NCBI RefSeq assembly: GCF_039545035.1
Contig: NZ_BAABRO010000004.1
Coordinates: 1-64,000 of the forward strand
Origin: Novipirellula caenicola
GTDB taxonomy: Bacteria > Planctomycetota > Planctomycetia > Pirellulales > Pirellulaceae
Direction of reading: 5' to 3'
DNA: 64,000 nucleotides
Below the pieces are notes generated by a model. It was not told where the DNA came from and made no database searches. It saw nothing but the letters and a program-made list of their open reading frames with translations. Of the stretch, positions 26,181 through 34,702 are shown one piece after another; position 1 is the stretch's first letter, and each line of letters opens with the position of its first letter. A program made the translations under genes and the position numbers.

Positions 26181-27374
26181 TTACGCTTCGTCGAGCAGAT
26201 CGACGGCGGCAAAGCGTTCGCCTTCGAGCATCGCTAGACTCGCTCCGCCACCGGTGCTGACGTGGCTGACTTGGTCGGCGAACCCAAGTTGATCGACCGC
26301 AGCGGCGCTATCCCCGCCTCCGATGATGCTGGTCGAATCGCTGTCAGCGACCGCTTGTGCAACCGCTTTGGTGCCGGCGTCCATCGGTGGTTTCTCGAAC
26401 ACGCCCATCGGGCCGTTCCAAACCACGGTTTTGGCCTTCTTGATGATGTCAGCATAGATCTTCGCGGTTTCCGGACCGATATCGAGTCCTTCCATGCCGT
26501 CCGGAATTTCGCCCGCAGCAACGACCTTTTTGTTGCATCCGGCGATGTTGCCAAAATCGTCGCCACAATGGGTATCGACGGGCAGTTGCAACTTGTCGCC
26601 TCCCTTGGCCAACAACTCTTTGGCCAAGTCGACTTTGTCTTTCTCGACCAAGCTGTTGCCGACCTTGCCGCCTTGTGCCAACGAGAAGGTGTAAGCCATT
26701 GCACCACCGATCAACACGGTGTCACAGATACCGAGCAGATTGTTGATCACGTTGATCTTGTCGCTAACCTTAGCACCGCCCAGGATTGCCACGAACGGAC
26801 GCTCGGGGTTACTGATCGCATCAGTCAGGTAGGCAATTTCTTTGGCGACCAAGTGGCCGACCACGCGAGGTTTGCCAGCCATCGCTTCCGGCACGGCAAC
26901 CATCGACGCATCTTTGCGGTGGCACGTTCCGAACGCGTCGTTGCAGTAGATGTCGGCCATCGCGGCCAATTTGCCTGCGAACTCGCTGTCGCCTTTCTTT
27001 TCGCCAGGATTAAACCGCAGGTTTTCCAAAACCAGCACGTCGCCGTCGGCCAATTTGCCCGCTTTGCTGGTTGCATCGTCGCCAACGGTGTCAGTGGCAA
27101 AGGCAACAGGTTTGTCGAGCAGCACGCCTAACTGTTTGGCGGCGGGCTGCAAGCTGTATTTGGCGTCGTCGCCCTTGCCTTCGGGGCGTCCCAAGTGGCT
27201 CATCAAAATCACTCGGCCGCCGCGATCGATCACACTCTTGATGCTTGGCAGCGCCATGCGAATGCGGCGGTCATCGGTGATTTGTTGGTTCTCGTCGAGC
27301 GGGACATTGAAGTCGACTCGCATCAATACGTTCTTACCCGCTACGTCGACTTGATCGATTGTCTTTTTCGCCAT
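26181..27374 (-). CDS. pgk: Phosphoglycerate kinase
   Basis: 397 residues, full length. [22 protein letters not shown] and [12 protein letters not shown] form the 3-phosphoglycerate site. [18 protein letters not shown] and [13 protein letters not shown] form the nucleotide site. It catalyses ATP formation from 1,3-bisphosphoglycerate in glycolysis and the reverse in gluconeogenesis. The ATG at 27374 begins the conserved [20 protein letters not shown]. No gap (glyceraldehyde-3-phosphate dehydrogenase) gene lies beside it, unlike many bacteria. The GH63-like gene begins 137 bp upstream at higher-expression distance only in the sense that its start (26043) lies beyond the pgk stop (26181) on the same strand, so read-through is possible. 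Confidence 0.97.
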   Translation of the reverse strand: MAKKTIDQVDVAGKNVLMRVDFNVPLDENQQITDDRRIRMALPSIKSVIDRGGRVILMSHLGRPEGKGDDAKYSLQPAAKQLGVLLDKPVAFATDTVGDDATSKAGKLADGDVLVLENLRFNPGEKKGDSEFAGKLAAMADIYCNDAFGTCHRKDASMVAVPEAMAGKPRVVGHLVAKEIAYLTDAISNPERPFVAILGGAKVSDKINVINNLLGICDTVLIGGAMAYTFSLAQGGKVGNSLVEKDKVDLAKELLAKGGDKLQLPVDTHCGDDFGNIAGCNKKVVAAGEIPDGMEGLDIGPETAKIYADIIKKAKTVVWNGPMGVFEKPPMDAGTKAVAQAVADSDSTSIIGGGDSAAAVDQLGFADQVSHVSTGGGASLAMLEGERFAAVDLLDEA

Positions 27375-27653
27375 GGCCTATTCTCAGTTCCCGAAAAAAA
27401 TGAATTGGTGATTCTACGAGCTAATTAGCCCGCGATTATCAACAAACCATCGGGGGTGTCGAGTAGACGACGATTTTGGCAATCCGCGGCACCGCCACCA
27501 TCGATCACCGCGGCGACGAGGCTTATGGCAGACAGCCCGCCATCGCAGCGACGCGATGGCGGCTCAAGAAGACATCCGTTGCCAGAGAAACCCTTTGCCA
27601 GAGACTTCAGAGAAGCAACGAATCAAACCGACCCCGCTTCACAGGAGCCCGCT

Positions 27654-28763
27654 TTATTCGCGGCAATAAGACAGTGCCAACAACGCATAAGCGGTGACGA
27701 GTTGACGATCCCCTTCCATCCAACGCTCGCTCTGCTTGTTGACCCACGATCCATCGGGTTGCTGTTCGGAAATCAAATGATTGGCCAACTCTTCTCGCCA
27801 TGGGTGCGGCGTTCCCGATGCGTCATCCAATACGTCGACATTGGCCGCGTCGAGTGCTTTGGCGAACGTGTGATAGTAGTAGTACAACCCGGCTTGCCCC
27901 ATGCCTGGGTTCGAATCGAGCGAATAGTGTTTGCGGATAAAGTCCATCGCGGCCAACACGCGAGGGTCATCGGCGGATAGGCCTGCGTAGATCATGCTTT
28001 TCAGCCCCGCATAGGTCATCGAGCCATAGCTTCGCAATCCGCCTCCTTCGGCTTGGCCGGCTTGGCTTTCACCGCCGGCAGCAGGCGTGTAATAGAAACC
28101 GCCATCGTTGACTTCGTCTGCATGAGGCGTGTCGTTCCCCTCATCGGCCAAATTCTGCGAGCGGACAACGAACTTCAACGCTTTCTGCAACGATTCATCG
28201 TCGGCTTCGTTACCGAGATCGCGAAGCGCATCGATGAAAAACGACGTGTTGGAAAGGTCCGGCCGTTTGTGCTTTCCGTAGCCCGCACCGCCATAGCTGG
28301 GGTCGGACGACTCGATGCCTTCGCCCTCGTCCCACTGCAATCCCTTCAAGAAGGTTTCGGCGCGTTTGAGCGTACTGTCATATCGCCCATCCTTGTTGGC
28401 CCGCACCAGAGCCCCAATGGCGACCGACGTTTCGTAGTTTTGGTGTGACGAACCGGTGGCGTAAATTCCACCGTCGGGTTGAAATTTCGATGAAATATAC
28501 GCCAGCGCTTTTTCGATCATCGGATCGTTGATCGCTTGCGGGCGGTGCTGCAGAATCGCGTTGACGCAGAGGGCGGTAACGGCCGCACCGGTCTCCCCGC
28601 TAAAGGATCCGTCGTCGGCCTGGCCTCGATTTTTCAGAAATTCAATTCCTTTGGCCGCCGAACGCTGAATTTTGGCATCCAGCCGTGAATCGGCCAAAAC
28701 CGGGGAAATCACGGTGGAAATCGTCGCGATGAAACAAAACAGACCTGCAAACAATCGCATCAT
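27654..28763 (-). CDS. Secreted prenyltransferase/squalene-oxidase-repeat protein
   Basis: 369 residues. An N-terminal signal peptide (MMRLFAGLFCFIATISTVISPVLA) ends in an AxA-like site. The mature part has alpha-toroid repeats: GIEFLKNRGQADDGSFSGE, YISSKFQPDGGIYA, a central GGGLRSYGSMTYAGLKSMI and the final EQQPDGSWVN. These QxxDGSW-like motifs belong to the terpenoid cyclase/prenyltransferase fold. The DxDD motif of squalene-hopene cyclase is not evident, so this is probably a binding or scaffold member, a type common in planctomycetes, rather than a cyclase. Monocistronic, with ATGATG at 28763. Confidence 0.87.
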   Translation of the reverse strand: MMRLFAGLFCFIATISTVISPVLADSRLDAKIQRSAAKGIEFLKNRGQADDGSFSGETGAAVTALCVNAILQHRPQAINDPMIEKALAYISSKFQPDGGIYATGSSHQNYETSVAIGALVRANKDGRYDSTLKRAETFLKGLQWDEGEGIESSDPSYGGAGYGKHKRPDLSNTSFFIDALRDLGNEADDESLQKALKFVVRSQNLADEGNDTPHADEVNDGGFYYTPAAGGESQAGQAEGGGLRSYGSMTYAGLKSMIYAGLSADDPRVLAAMDFIRKHYSLDSNPGMGQAGLYYYYHTFAKALDAANVDVLDDASGTPHPWREELANHLISEQQPDGSWVNKQSERWMEGDRQLVTAYALLALSYCRE

Positions 28764-28998
28764 GGGTGGGGACTCGTCCTAGGGAAGTGGGCAGCGAAAG
28801 GGTGGTAGGCGGTTCCACCGGAATAACCGGTATCGACCACACTACTGACTCGTTCATTTTATCTGGTGGGTTCAGATCAATGCAGCGGACCGGCCGCGAT
28901 TTCCGAACCCAAGGATAACGGTTTGCAATTCTTGGGCCACCGCAGCCGAATTGCTGCCATTACTGACGCCGTAACCACGACGAAACCGTGACAATCCC

Positions 28999-29538
28999 AT
29001 GCCCTCGTACCGCTGGAAACGAATCGAGAAGCTGAATCAAGTCGATCGCGTTCGACTCGGTCGCAGCGTGTCGGCCAGCAGCGGGCCAGTCGGCAGCGGG
29101 CCAGTCGGCAGCGGGCATGTTGGCGATCCCCGCTTGGCACCACGGCGTGCGGGGCATTCGCGAGGTGAATTTTTCGCCAACTATCGTGTCGACTCGGCTC
29201 ACGACGCCGCTGCTGACGCTAACCTCGCCGCCACGTCGTCGGCAGGGTCGCCGCAGCCCAAAACGCCCACGCATTTCGACATCGCAGCTCCGCTTTCCGA
29301 GTCGTGGCTGGGGCTGCAGGCCGCCGATCTGATCGAACGGCTGCAGCGTTGGGAATCGGAACTCGATGCTCGCGAAGCCCAACTGAACGCCCGCGCGGCA
29401 ATTCAAGAGCACCGTGAACGACAATTTCGGCTCGAGCAACAGGCGGCGAGCACCGATTTGGCGGAACAAACACGAGCCGCCCAGCGACTGCAAGCCGAGC
29501 TGAAAGCCCAAGCCCGCCGGCTGGCCTTTGAAGGTTAG
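28999..29538 (+). CDS. Coiled-coil protein, function unknown
   Basis: 179 residues. The C-terminal half is a strong coiled coil (LIERLQRWESELDAREAQLNARAAIQEHR onward, with heptad Leu/Ala and alternating charges). The N-terminal half is basic and low-complexity, with an SGPVGSGPVGSGHVG repeat from 29085. No signal peptide or membrane helix. The opposite strand is also open (28960-29568), but the heptad pattern and charge distribution favour this strand. The ATG at 28999 is the first in frame. No family recognised. Confidence 0.6.
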   Translation: MPSYRWKRIEKLNQVDRVRLGRSVSASSGPVGSGPVGSGHVGDPRLAPRRAGHSRGEFFANYRVDSAHDAAADANLAATSSAGSPQPKTPTHFDIAAPLSESWLGLQAADLIERLQRWESELDAREAQLNARAAIQEHRERQFRLEQQAASTDLAEQTRAAQRLQAELKAQARRLAFEG

Positions 29539-29823
29539 GTCCAAGCTCACCGCAGAAAAATCAGCCATCGGCGGCGATTGCGGTGCAGCAGTTCTCTGAC
29601 AAGTTGCCTTCGCAATGCACGTGGTCTATGGCATTTTCGTTGCCGCGATCGATGCCTGCCCACGCTTTAGCGAGCGAAGCGACAGAACGCTCTTGGGATG
29701 GTTGCGGTCATCCGCCCCGCAAGCGCACAATGGGGGGCGACAGATTTCAGCATGATCCGCCGCCGTGGATCAAAACGAACTCAATACCGAACTCCCCATT
29801 CTTAATCACGGAGATTATTCGCG

Positions 29824-30819
29824 ATGGCTCGACCCGTTACGCTTTTTACCGGCCAATGGGCCGACCTGCCGATTGCAGAAATGGCCCGCATGACCGCCGA
29901 ATTCGGCTATGACGGGATCGAACTGGCGTGCTGGGGAGATCACTTCGAAGTGGATCGCGCGATCGCCGAAGACGATTATTGCGACAAACAACGAAAACTG
30001 CTCGACGATGCCGGGCTGCAATGCCACGCCATCAGCGCCCACTTGGCTGGCCAAGCGGTGCTGGACAACATCGATGCGCGTCACAAATCGATTCTGCCTG
30101 AATACGTATGGGGCGACGGCGATCCGGCAGGCGTGAACGAGCGTGCCGCCGAGGAATTGAAGAACACCGCACGCGCGGCCCAGAAGTTCGGTGTCGATGT
30201 AGTCAACGGTTTTACCGGCAGCAGCATTTGGCACTTGCTGTATTCGTTCCCACCAGTGCCACCGAGCATGATCGATGACGGGTTTGCCTTGCTAGCCGAA
30301 CGTTTCAATCCGATCTTGGACGTGTTTGGCGAATGTGGCGTTAACTTTGCTTTGGAAGTGCATCCCACCGAGATCGCGTTTGATATCCACACCGCAGCCC
30401 GCGCTCTCGAAGCACTCGATCATCGCAAAGAGTTCGGATTCAATTTCGACCCCAGCCACCTGATTTGGCAAGGGATTGATCCGGTGCAATTCATTCGCAC
30501 GTTCCCCGACCGCATCTACCACGTTCACATCAAAGATGCGATTGTCACCCTCGATGGCCGCAGCGGTATCAATTGCAGTCACCTGAACTTTGGGGATTCG
30601 CGACGCGGTTGGGATTTCCGCAGCCCCGGACGCGGCGGAGTGAACTTTGAAGAGATCATTCGCGCCCTGAACGAAATCAATTACGAAGGCCCGCTTTCGA
30701 TTGAATGGGAAGATTCGGGAATGGAGCGAACCTTCGGTGCCAAGGAAGCATGTGCCTTCACCAAGAAGCTTGACTTCAGCCCCAGCAATGTCGCCTTTGA
30801 CGCCGCTTTTGACGGTTGA
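29824..30819 (+). CDS. Sugar phosphate isomerase/epimerase (xylose isomerase-like TIM barrel)
   Basis: 331 residues. [15 protein letters not shown] opens the barrel. Likely metal ligands lie in [13 protein letters not shown] (Glu), [14 protein letters not shown] (Asp/His), YHVHIKDA (His) and [10 protein letters not shown] (Glu). This AP-endonuclease-2/xylose-isomerase fold includes inosose dehydratases and 3-keto-sugar epimerases, many linked to Gfo/Idh/MocA enzymes such as the one at 20.6 kb. The exact reaction is unknown. The ATG at 29824 follows CGGAGATTATTCGCG, a good ribosome site. thiS starts one base after the stop codon. Confidence 0.92.
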   Translation: MARPVTLFTGQWADLPIAEMARMTAEFGYDGIELACWGDHFEVDRAIAEDDYCDKQRKLLDDAGLQCHAISAHLAGQAVLDNIDARHKSILPEYVWGDGDPAGVNERAAEELKNTARAAQKFGVDVVNGFTGSSIWHLLYSFPPVPPSMIDDGFALLAERFNPILDVFGECGVNFALEVHPTEIAFDIHTAARALEALDHRKEFGFNFDPSHLIWQGIDPVQFIRTFPDRIYHVHIKDAIVTLDGRSGINCSHLNFGDSRRGWDFRSPGRGGVNFEEIIRALNEINYEGPLSIEWEDSGMERTFGAKEACAFTKKLDFSPSNVAFDAAFDG

Positions 30820-30820
30820 G

Positions 30821-31024
30821 ATGATTCAAATCAAAGTCAACGGCGAAAACGTCGAAATCGAATCGTCGATGAGTGTCCAGCAATTGCTTGAGACCGTCGA
30901 TGTGCCGCCGAACTATTTGGCGGTCGAAGTCAACGCGGATGTCGTGCCTCGCGAAGACTATGCTTCCACGATGGTAAACGACGGCGATGATGTCGAAGTC
31001 GTCACCCTTGTCGGTGGCGGCTAG
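30821..31024 (+). CDS. thiS: Sulfur carrier protein ThiS
   Basis: 67 residues with the ubiquitin-like beta-grasp fold (MIQIKVNGENVEI, then LAVEVNADVVPREDY) and the C-terminal Gly-Gly (VTLVGGG) that is adenylated and thiocarboxylated to deliver sulfur to thiazole synthase. The usual partners thiG, thiF and thiH are not in the window. It is preceded by one base after the isomerase stop, so the two are translationally coupled. A strong terminator lies at 31154-31199. Confidence 0.9.
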   Translation: MIQIKVNGENVEIESSMSVQQLLETVDVPPNYLAVEVNADVVPREDYASTMVNDGDDVEVVTLVGGG

Positions 31025-31046
31025 AGCAGGTTGAAAGATGACGTGG

Positions 31047-31112
31047 GATTCAAGCCGTAGCAGCGTTTGCCAGAACGTGGTCCAGCGTCTGGCGACGGCC
31101 GCTACATCAAAT
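31047..31112. repeat. Copy of the REP-like double hairpin
   Basis: GATTCAAGCCGTAGC onward aligns over ~66 bp with 19891-19957, ending in GGCGACGGCCGCTACATCAA. The first stem (GCGTTT/GAACGT) keeps pairing through G-U pairs where the other copy has ACGTTC/GAACGT. Confidence 0.88.
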
Positions 31113-31153
31113 GTGTAAATGCTCTAAAGAGCGATTTCACTCAACAAACATGA

Positions 31154-31199
31154 AACCGCGGTGCTCGCTGAAACTACAGCGACATCGCGGTTCTTTTTT
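31154..31199 (+). terminator. Rho-independent terminator after thiS, overlapping the end of the receiver gene
   Basis: AACCGCGGTGCTCGCTG (31154-31170) pairs with CAGCGACATCGCGGTT (31177-31192) with one G-U and one bulge, followed by C and six T residues. The right arm encodes the last residues of the convergent receiver protein, whose stop codon lies in the loop. Confidence 0.85.
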
Positions 31200-31572
31200 G
31201 AGTGACTGAATCTTGCAATGCCCGCATGTTCGAAGCCCGAAGCGGTTTGACCAAGTAGTCTTTGACCACGGGGAACTTTGCCATTTGTTCCTTATCAAAT
31301 TCATGATCCGAAGTGGTCAGCACTGCGATCACCGGAGTCGTATGGTCACTGCGTTTTGAATAGAGTTCCAAGAACTCGTATCCATTCATCACCGGCATGT
31401 TGATGTCCAACAAAATCAGCTGCGGCATCGGGTCGAGATGGGCCAACATGTCGAGCGCCTCGCGACCATCGAACGCTTTTAGAATCTTGATGTCAGGTCG
31501 CGTTCGTTTGATCACGACTTCATGAAGCAGTTGATCGGCTTCGTCGTCCTCGATCACTAAGATGGTTTTCAC
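31174..31572 (-). CDS. Single-domain response regulator (CheY/Rcp-like receiver)
   Basis: 132 residues, only a receiver domain. Acidic pocket EDDE at residues 8-11, phosphoacceptor Asp56 in LILLDINMP, a Thr in VLTTSDH and Lys109 in YLVKPL. The linker YEFLELYSKRSDHTTPVIAVL resembles phytochrome-associated Rcp1 receivers. With no output domain it probably relays phosphate to or from the kinases transcribed divergently from 32249. It is convergent with thiS. Confidence 0.93.
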   Translation of the reverse strand: MKTILVIEDDEADQLLHEVVIKRTRPDIKILKAFDGREALDMLAHLDPMPQLILLDINMPVMNGYEFLELYSKRSDHTTPVIAVLTTSDHEFDKEQMAKFPVVKDYLVKPLRASNMRALQDSVTQKRTAMSL

Positions 31573-32248
31573 GCTGGTGTTTGCCCTTGCTTCTGACGTA
31601 AATGCGGCTCACGTCGCTGAGGCATCACCGCAGCGACCTAGTAGTCTTTAGCTTACGATTCGCGGCGGTTGTCCGATTGCTTTATCGGTTTCGCGAATAA
31701 AGGTTCGCAACCACCGCGTTTCAGCGGGCATTACAACGATTTGGCGATTGCATGACACGTCATCCGGCCGACGCCCATTGCCCTCTCCTTTGGGTAGCGT
31801 TTGCGGCGCGAGGCCCGCCCGGTTGCAGCGAGTGATACGTTCGATTTTGACCGGGCGGGCCCCGCGCCGCACCGCTATAAACGCCACTCGTTCGGTGTAA
31901 AAGTAGATGGCATCGGGGCGAATCCGCCGGAAGGGCACACCCTGCATTTGATCACTGTCCCTTTATTCCGTCCCTTTATTCCGCAGCGTATTGCAAAAAG
32001 CTCGCCCCCCGGAGCAACCCTTATCACCCGCTCATTTCCCCAACGGCCAAGCCTGGCCTTCATTGACGCAACCTCTTTCGGACTCACCTCTTGCGAACAT
32101 TTTTTCGGGTAACCGAAGCCCAGGTTTCTCGCGTTTTTTCGCCGGAAAACCCTAATGACGTTATAGGGTTCATCATCAACGGCGTCGGGCGGATCAGGGG
32201 CAAATCCGTCGGCCGTTGATGAAATTTGAAAAAGCGACAGGGCGAATG
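31573..32248. other. Divergent intergenic region of the signalling cluster
   Basis: 676 bp between the receiver gene and the hybrid kinase gene. It contains one copy of a ~120-bp hairpin repeat (31789-31913). The other frames here translate that repeat or have no motif. Promoters for both directions should lie here, but none was convincing. Confidence 0.45.
31789..31913. repeat. Long-hairpin dispersed repeat, copy 1
   Basis: A 21-bp stem with one mismatch (31803-31823 with 31850-31870) encloses a 26-base loop with GATACGTTCGATTTTG, followed by a conserved AAAGTAGATGGCAT-type tail. The second copy is at 37365-37485. Confidence 0.9.
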
Positions 32249-33871
32249 ATGACCGACAGTACAGCGATTCGGATCTTGATGATCGAAGATGATGATGGGG
32301 ACGCAACTCATTTGCAAATCACCCTTCGCAAATCGCAAGGCGAGTACGAACTGCATCGCGCCGAATCGCTAGCCGAGGGCATTCAACTCGCTCAGGAGAT
32401 CGATTTTCGCGTGATCCTGACCGATCTGAATCTGCCCGATGCGTTTGGTTTGGCATCCGTACAACAGCTGAGCGAATGTTTCGACAACACGGCGATCATC
32501 GTGCTTTCGGGGCAAGACCAAGAACAACTCTACATTGACGCGGTTTCCAAGGGCGCCGAGAGTTTTCTGTGCAAAGGCGAGATCACGCCTACGACGGTCC
32601 ACCGCTGTATTCGGCAAAGCATTGAGCGAATCAAACAGCGAGAAGAGATCAAGCGATTGGTGGATGCGATCCAAAAACAAACGGTCGTGCTGGAGACTCA
32701 ATCCGCTCAACTGAAGACCAAAAACGAGCGTCTCGAACGACTGCACGATTCCTCACAAAAATTTGTCAACAATGTTTCGCACGAGTTTCGAACCCCACTG
32801 TGTGTAGTCAAGCAATACGCCAGTTTGATTGCCGACGGTGCCGTGGGCGACGTTAGCGACGAACAGCGACGAATGTTGCGAGTGATCGAAGATCGCGTCG
32901 ATGATTTGAATAATATCGTCGACGACATGTTGGACATCAGCCGCCACGAATCGGGTCTGCTGGCAGCGAACCGCGAGACATGTGATTCGACTCAGATTGT
33001 CACGCGGATTCTTTCTGGATTGCAACAACGTGCATCGCTACGTGGAATCACGATCCAATTCGAAGCCGATGAAACTCAAACGCCGATTTTCTGTGACGCA
33101 GAAAAGGTGTCACGAACGCTAATCAATTTGATTGTCAACGCAATCAAATTTTCCAGCTCAGGCGACTCGATCGTTGTCAGAGTCACCAGTTCGCCAGCGG
33201 ATCGCGAGGTCACGTTTGCCGTCCAAGATTCTGGTCCTGGGATCGCCACGGAGCAGCGTGAACAAATCTTTTCGCGGTTTCGCCAAGCGAATACTCAACT
33301 ACTAAGCTCCACCAAGGGCTTCGGTTTGGGGCTCAACATTGCCAAAGAACTGGTGGATTTAAATCTCGGTCAAATGTCGTTGGTCAGCACGGTGGGCGAG
33401 GGAAGCACGTTTTCGTTCACGGTCCCGTTTGATGAACCTGAAACCGTCGCACAGCGTTATTTTGCAAGGCTGAAGCAGATCGACGAGAACGCTTCGGTTT
33501 GCTTTATACGGATCAACGCTGATATCGAACCCGATGCTTCGCACCGCGGCGACGAAATTCACCAGCTGCTGAATTACTTACTGCATTCACATGATCTGTT
33601 AATCAAGACGAGCCTCTCGACGTGGTTAGTGGTCCAGCATGCGAATCCCGAAAGTGCCAAATCCTTTCTTTCGCGAGTGACCAAGGAAACGACATCACTG
33701 AATCGCAATCGTCCGCAAGGTCCCTTGCCCACGCTTGATGTGCAGCAGCAGGGAACACTATCCATCCATGCAAGCAGCAACGCATTGATGCATCCGATCC
33801 GATGTATCGCCGATGCTGCCCTTCCTTTGCTCACGTTACCCCCGGACCACTACGAGGTGAATCATGTCTAA
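32249..33871 (+). CDS. Receiver-histidine kinase hybrid with C-terminal extension
   Basis: 540 residues from the ATG at 32249. An N-terminal receiver (acidic pocket EDDD, Asp59 in LTDLNLPD, Lys109) is joined by a coiled coil to a HisKA domain with His178 in NNVSHEFRTPL. The ATPase domain follows (LINLIVNAIKFSSSG, DSGPGIA, GFGLGLNIAKEL). About 130 further residues follow (VCFIRINADIEP, LLIKTSLSTWLVVQHA) that loosely resemble a GGDEF-type fold without the GGDEF motif. No membrane helix, so cytoplasmic. The order, receiver first, suggests the kinase is controlled by another kinase. The gene overlaps the next receiver gene by 8 bp. Confidence 0.9.
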   Translation: MTDSTAIRILMIEDDDGDATHLQITLRKSQGEYELHRAESLAEGIQLAQEIDFRVILTDLNLPDAFGLASVQQLSECFDNTAIIVLSGQDQEQLYIDAVSKGAESFLCKGEITPTTVHRCIRQSIERIKQREEIKRLVDAIQKQTVVLETQSAQLKTKNERLERLHDSSQKFVNNVSHEFRTPLCVVKQYASLIADGAVGDVSDEQRRMLRVIEDRVDDLNNIVDDMLDISRHESGLLAANRETCDSTQIVTRILSGLQQRASLRGITIQFEADETQTPIFCDAEKVSRTLINLIVNAIKFSSSGDSIVVRVTSSPADREVTFAVQDSGPGIATEQREQIFSRFRQANTQLLSSTKGFGLGLNIAKELVDLNLGQMSLVSTVGEGSTFSFTVPFDEPETVAQRYFARLKQIDENASVCFIRINADIEPDASHRGDEIHQLLNYLLHSHDLLIKTSLSTWLVVQHANPESAKSFLSRVTKETTSLNRNRPQGPLPTLDVQQQGTLSIHASSNALMHPIRCIADAALPLLTLPPDHYEVNHV

Positions 33872-34226
33872 AAAAACACGCGTCTTGATCGTCGAAGACG
33901 ACGAAGCGATCCGATTTGGAACTCAACTTCGTCTCGAAACCCGCGAATACACCGTCAGCACCGCAATCGACGGGTGCGACGGGCTGCAGCAAATCCGTGC
34001 GGACCAGCCGGATGTGGTTTTGATGGACATTCGCATGCCCAACATGGACGGGTTGACCGCGTTGGCGGAATTGAAAGCCGATCCTACGACGAGCGAGATC
34101 CCTGTGATCATCGCCTCCGCAAGCCTGGGTGACAAAACTACGGCGCTGGATATCGGAGCCAAATATTTCCTATGCAAACCGTATTCGAATGACGCATTGT
34201 TCGCAGTGGTTGATTCCTCGCTGTAG
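33864..34226 (+). CDS. Single-domain response regulator
   Basis: 120 residues. Acidic pocket EDDE (residues 11-14), Asp55 in VLMDIRMPNMDG, the Ser/Ala switch in IIASAS and Lys105 in FLCKPY. Only a receiver, with no output domain. The start ATG overlaps the hybrid kinase stop (ATGTCTAA), so translation is coupled and this is its likely phosphoacceptor. Confidence 0.94.
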   Translation: MSKKTRVLIVEDDEAIRFGTQLRLETREYTVSTAIDGCDGLQQIRADQPDVVLMDIRMPNMDGLTALAELKADPTTSEIPVIIASASLGDKTTALDIGAKYFLCKPYSNDALFAVVDSSL

Positions 34227-34264
34227 TTCTTTTTTCCATTCCACCCTTTCCAGGTCCACTGCTC

Positions 34265-34654
34265 ATGCAATCGCTACATGTATTGGTGATCGAAGATGAC
34301 ATCGATTTCGCGCAAACGCTAGAAATAACACTTCGTGCGTCAAATCATGATGTCACGGTGACGCACAACTGGTTGTCGGTGATGGCGAAATTGCGAACCG
34401 AGCAATTCGATTTGATCATTGCTGATATTGAAACGCCGACCGGCAACGGATTGACCGCGATGGAATTCCTCAACCAAGACGACTCGGTTGCGAAGATTGA
34501 AAAGGTGTTTGTTACCGGCCGCGAAGATGCCGAAACGCTGCGTCGATGTCGCGAAATGAACGCAGGGTACTTGCACAAAACACCCCGCGTGTTCGCAGAG
34601 CTAGATCAATTCATTCGCACGCGATGTGATCACCGGTCACTGGCTCGCGTTTGA
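34265..34654 (+). CDS. Single-domain response regulator, divergent
   Basis: 129 residues. EDD at 10-12 and Asp54 in LIIADIETPTGNG fit a receiver, but the sequence after the acceptor departs from the usual xxMPxxDG, and YLHKTPR supplies the conserved Lys. It lies 38 bp after the previous receiver and 48 bp before the CHASE kinase. A third receiver in one locus suggests a branched phosphorelay. Confidence 0.9.
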   Translation: MQSLHVLVIEDDIDFAQTLEITLRASNHDVTVTHNWLSVMAKLRTEQFDLIIADIETPTGNGLTAMEFLNQDDSVAKIEKVFVTGREDAETLRRCREMNAGYLHKTPRVFAELDQFIRTRCDHRSLARV

Positions 34655-34702
34655 TACGCCACGGTCGCGTCCCCCTTCTTCCCCCCGCCTGCATCTCTCG
34701 CC

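Noticed and set aside
28960-29568. 202-codon minus-strand frame opposite the coiled-coil gene
   Set aside because: The plus strand gives a regular heptad pattern with alternating charges; the minus-strand translation is Cys/Arg-rich without structure.
31648-31947. 99-codon minus-strand frame in the signalling intergenic region
   Set aside because: It translates the long-hairpin repeat, and the second repeat copy at 37365 does not keep the frame.
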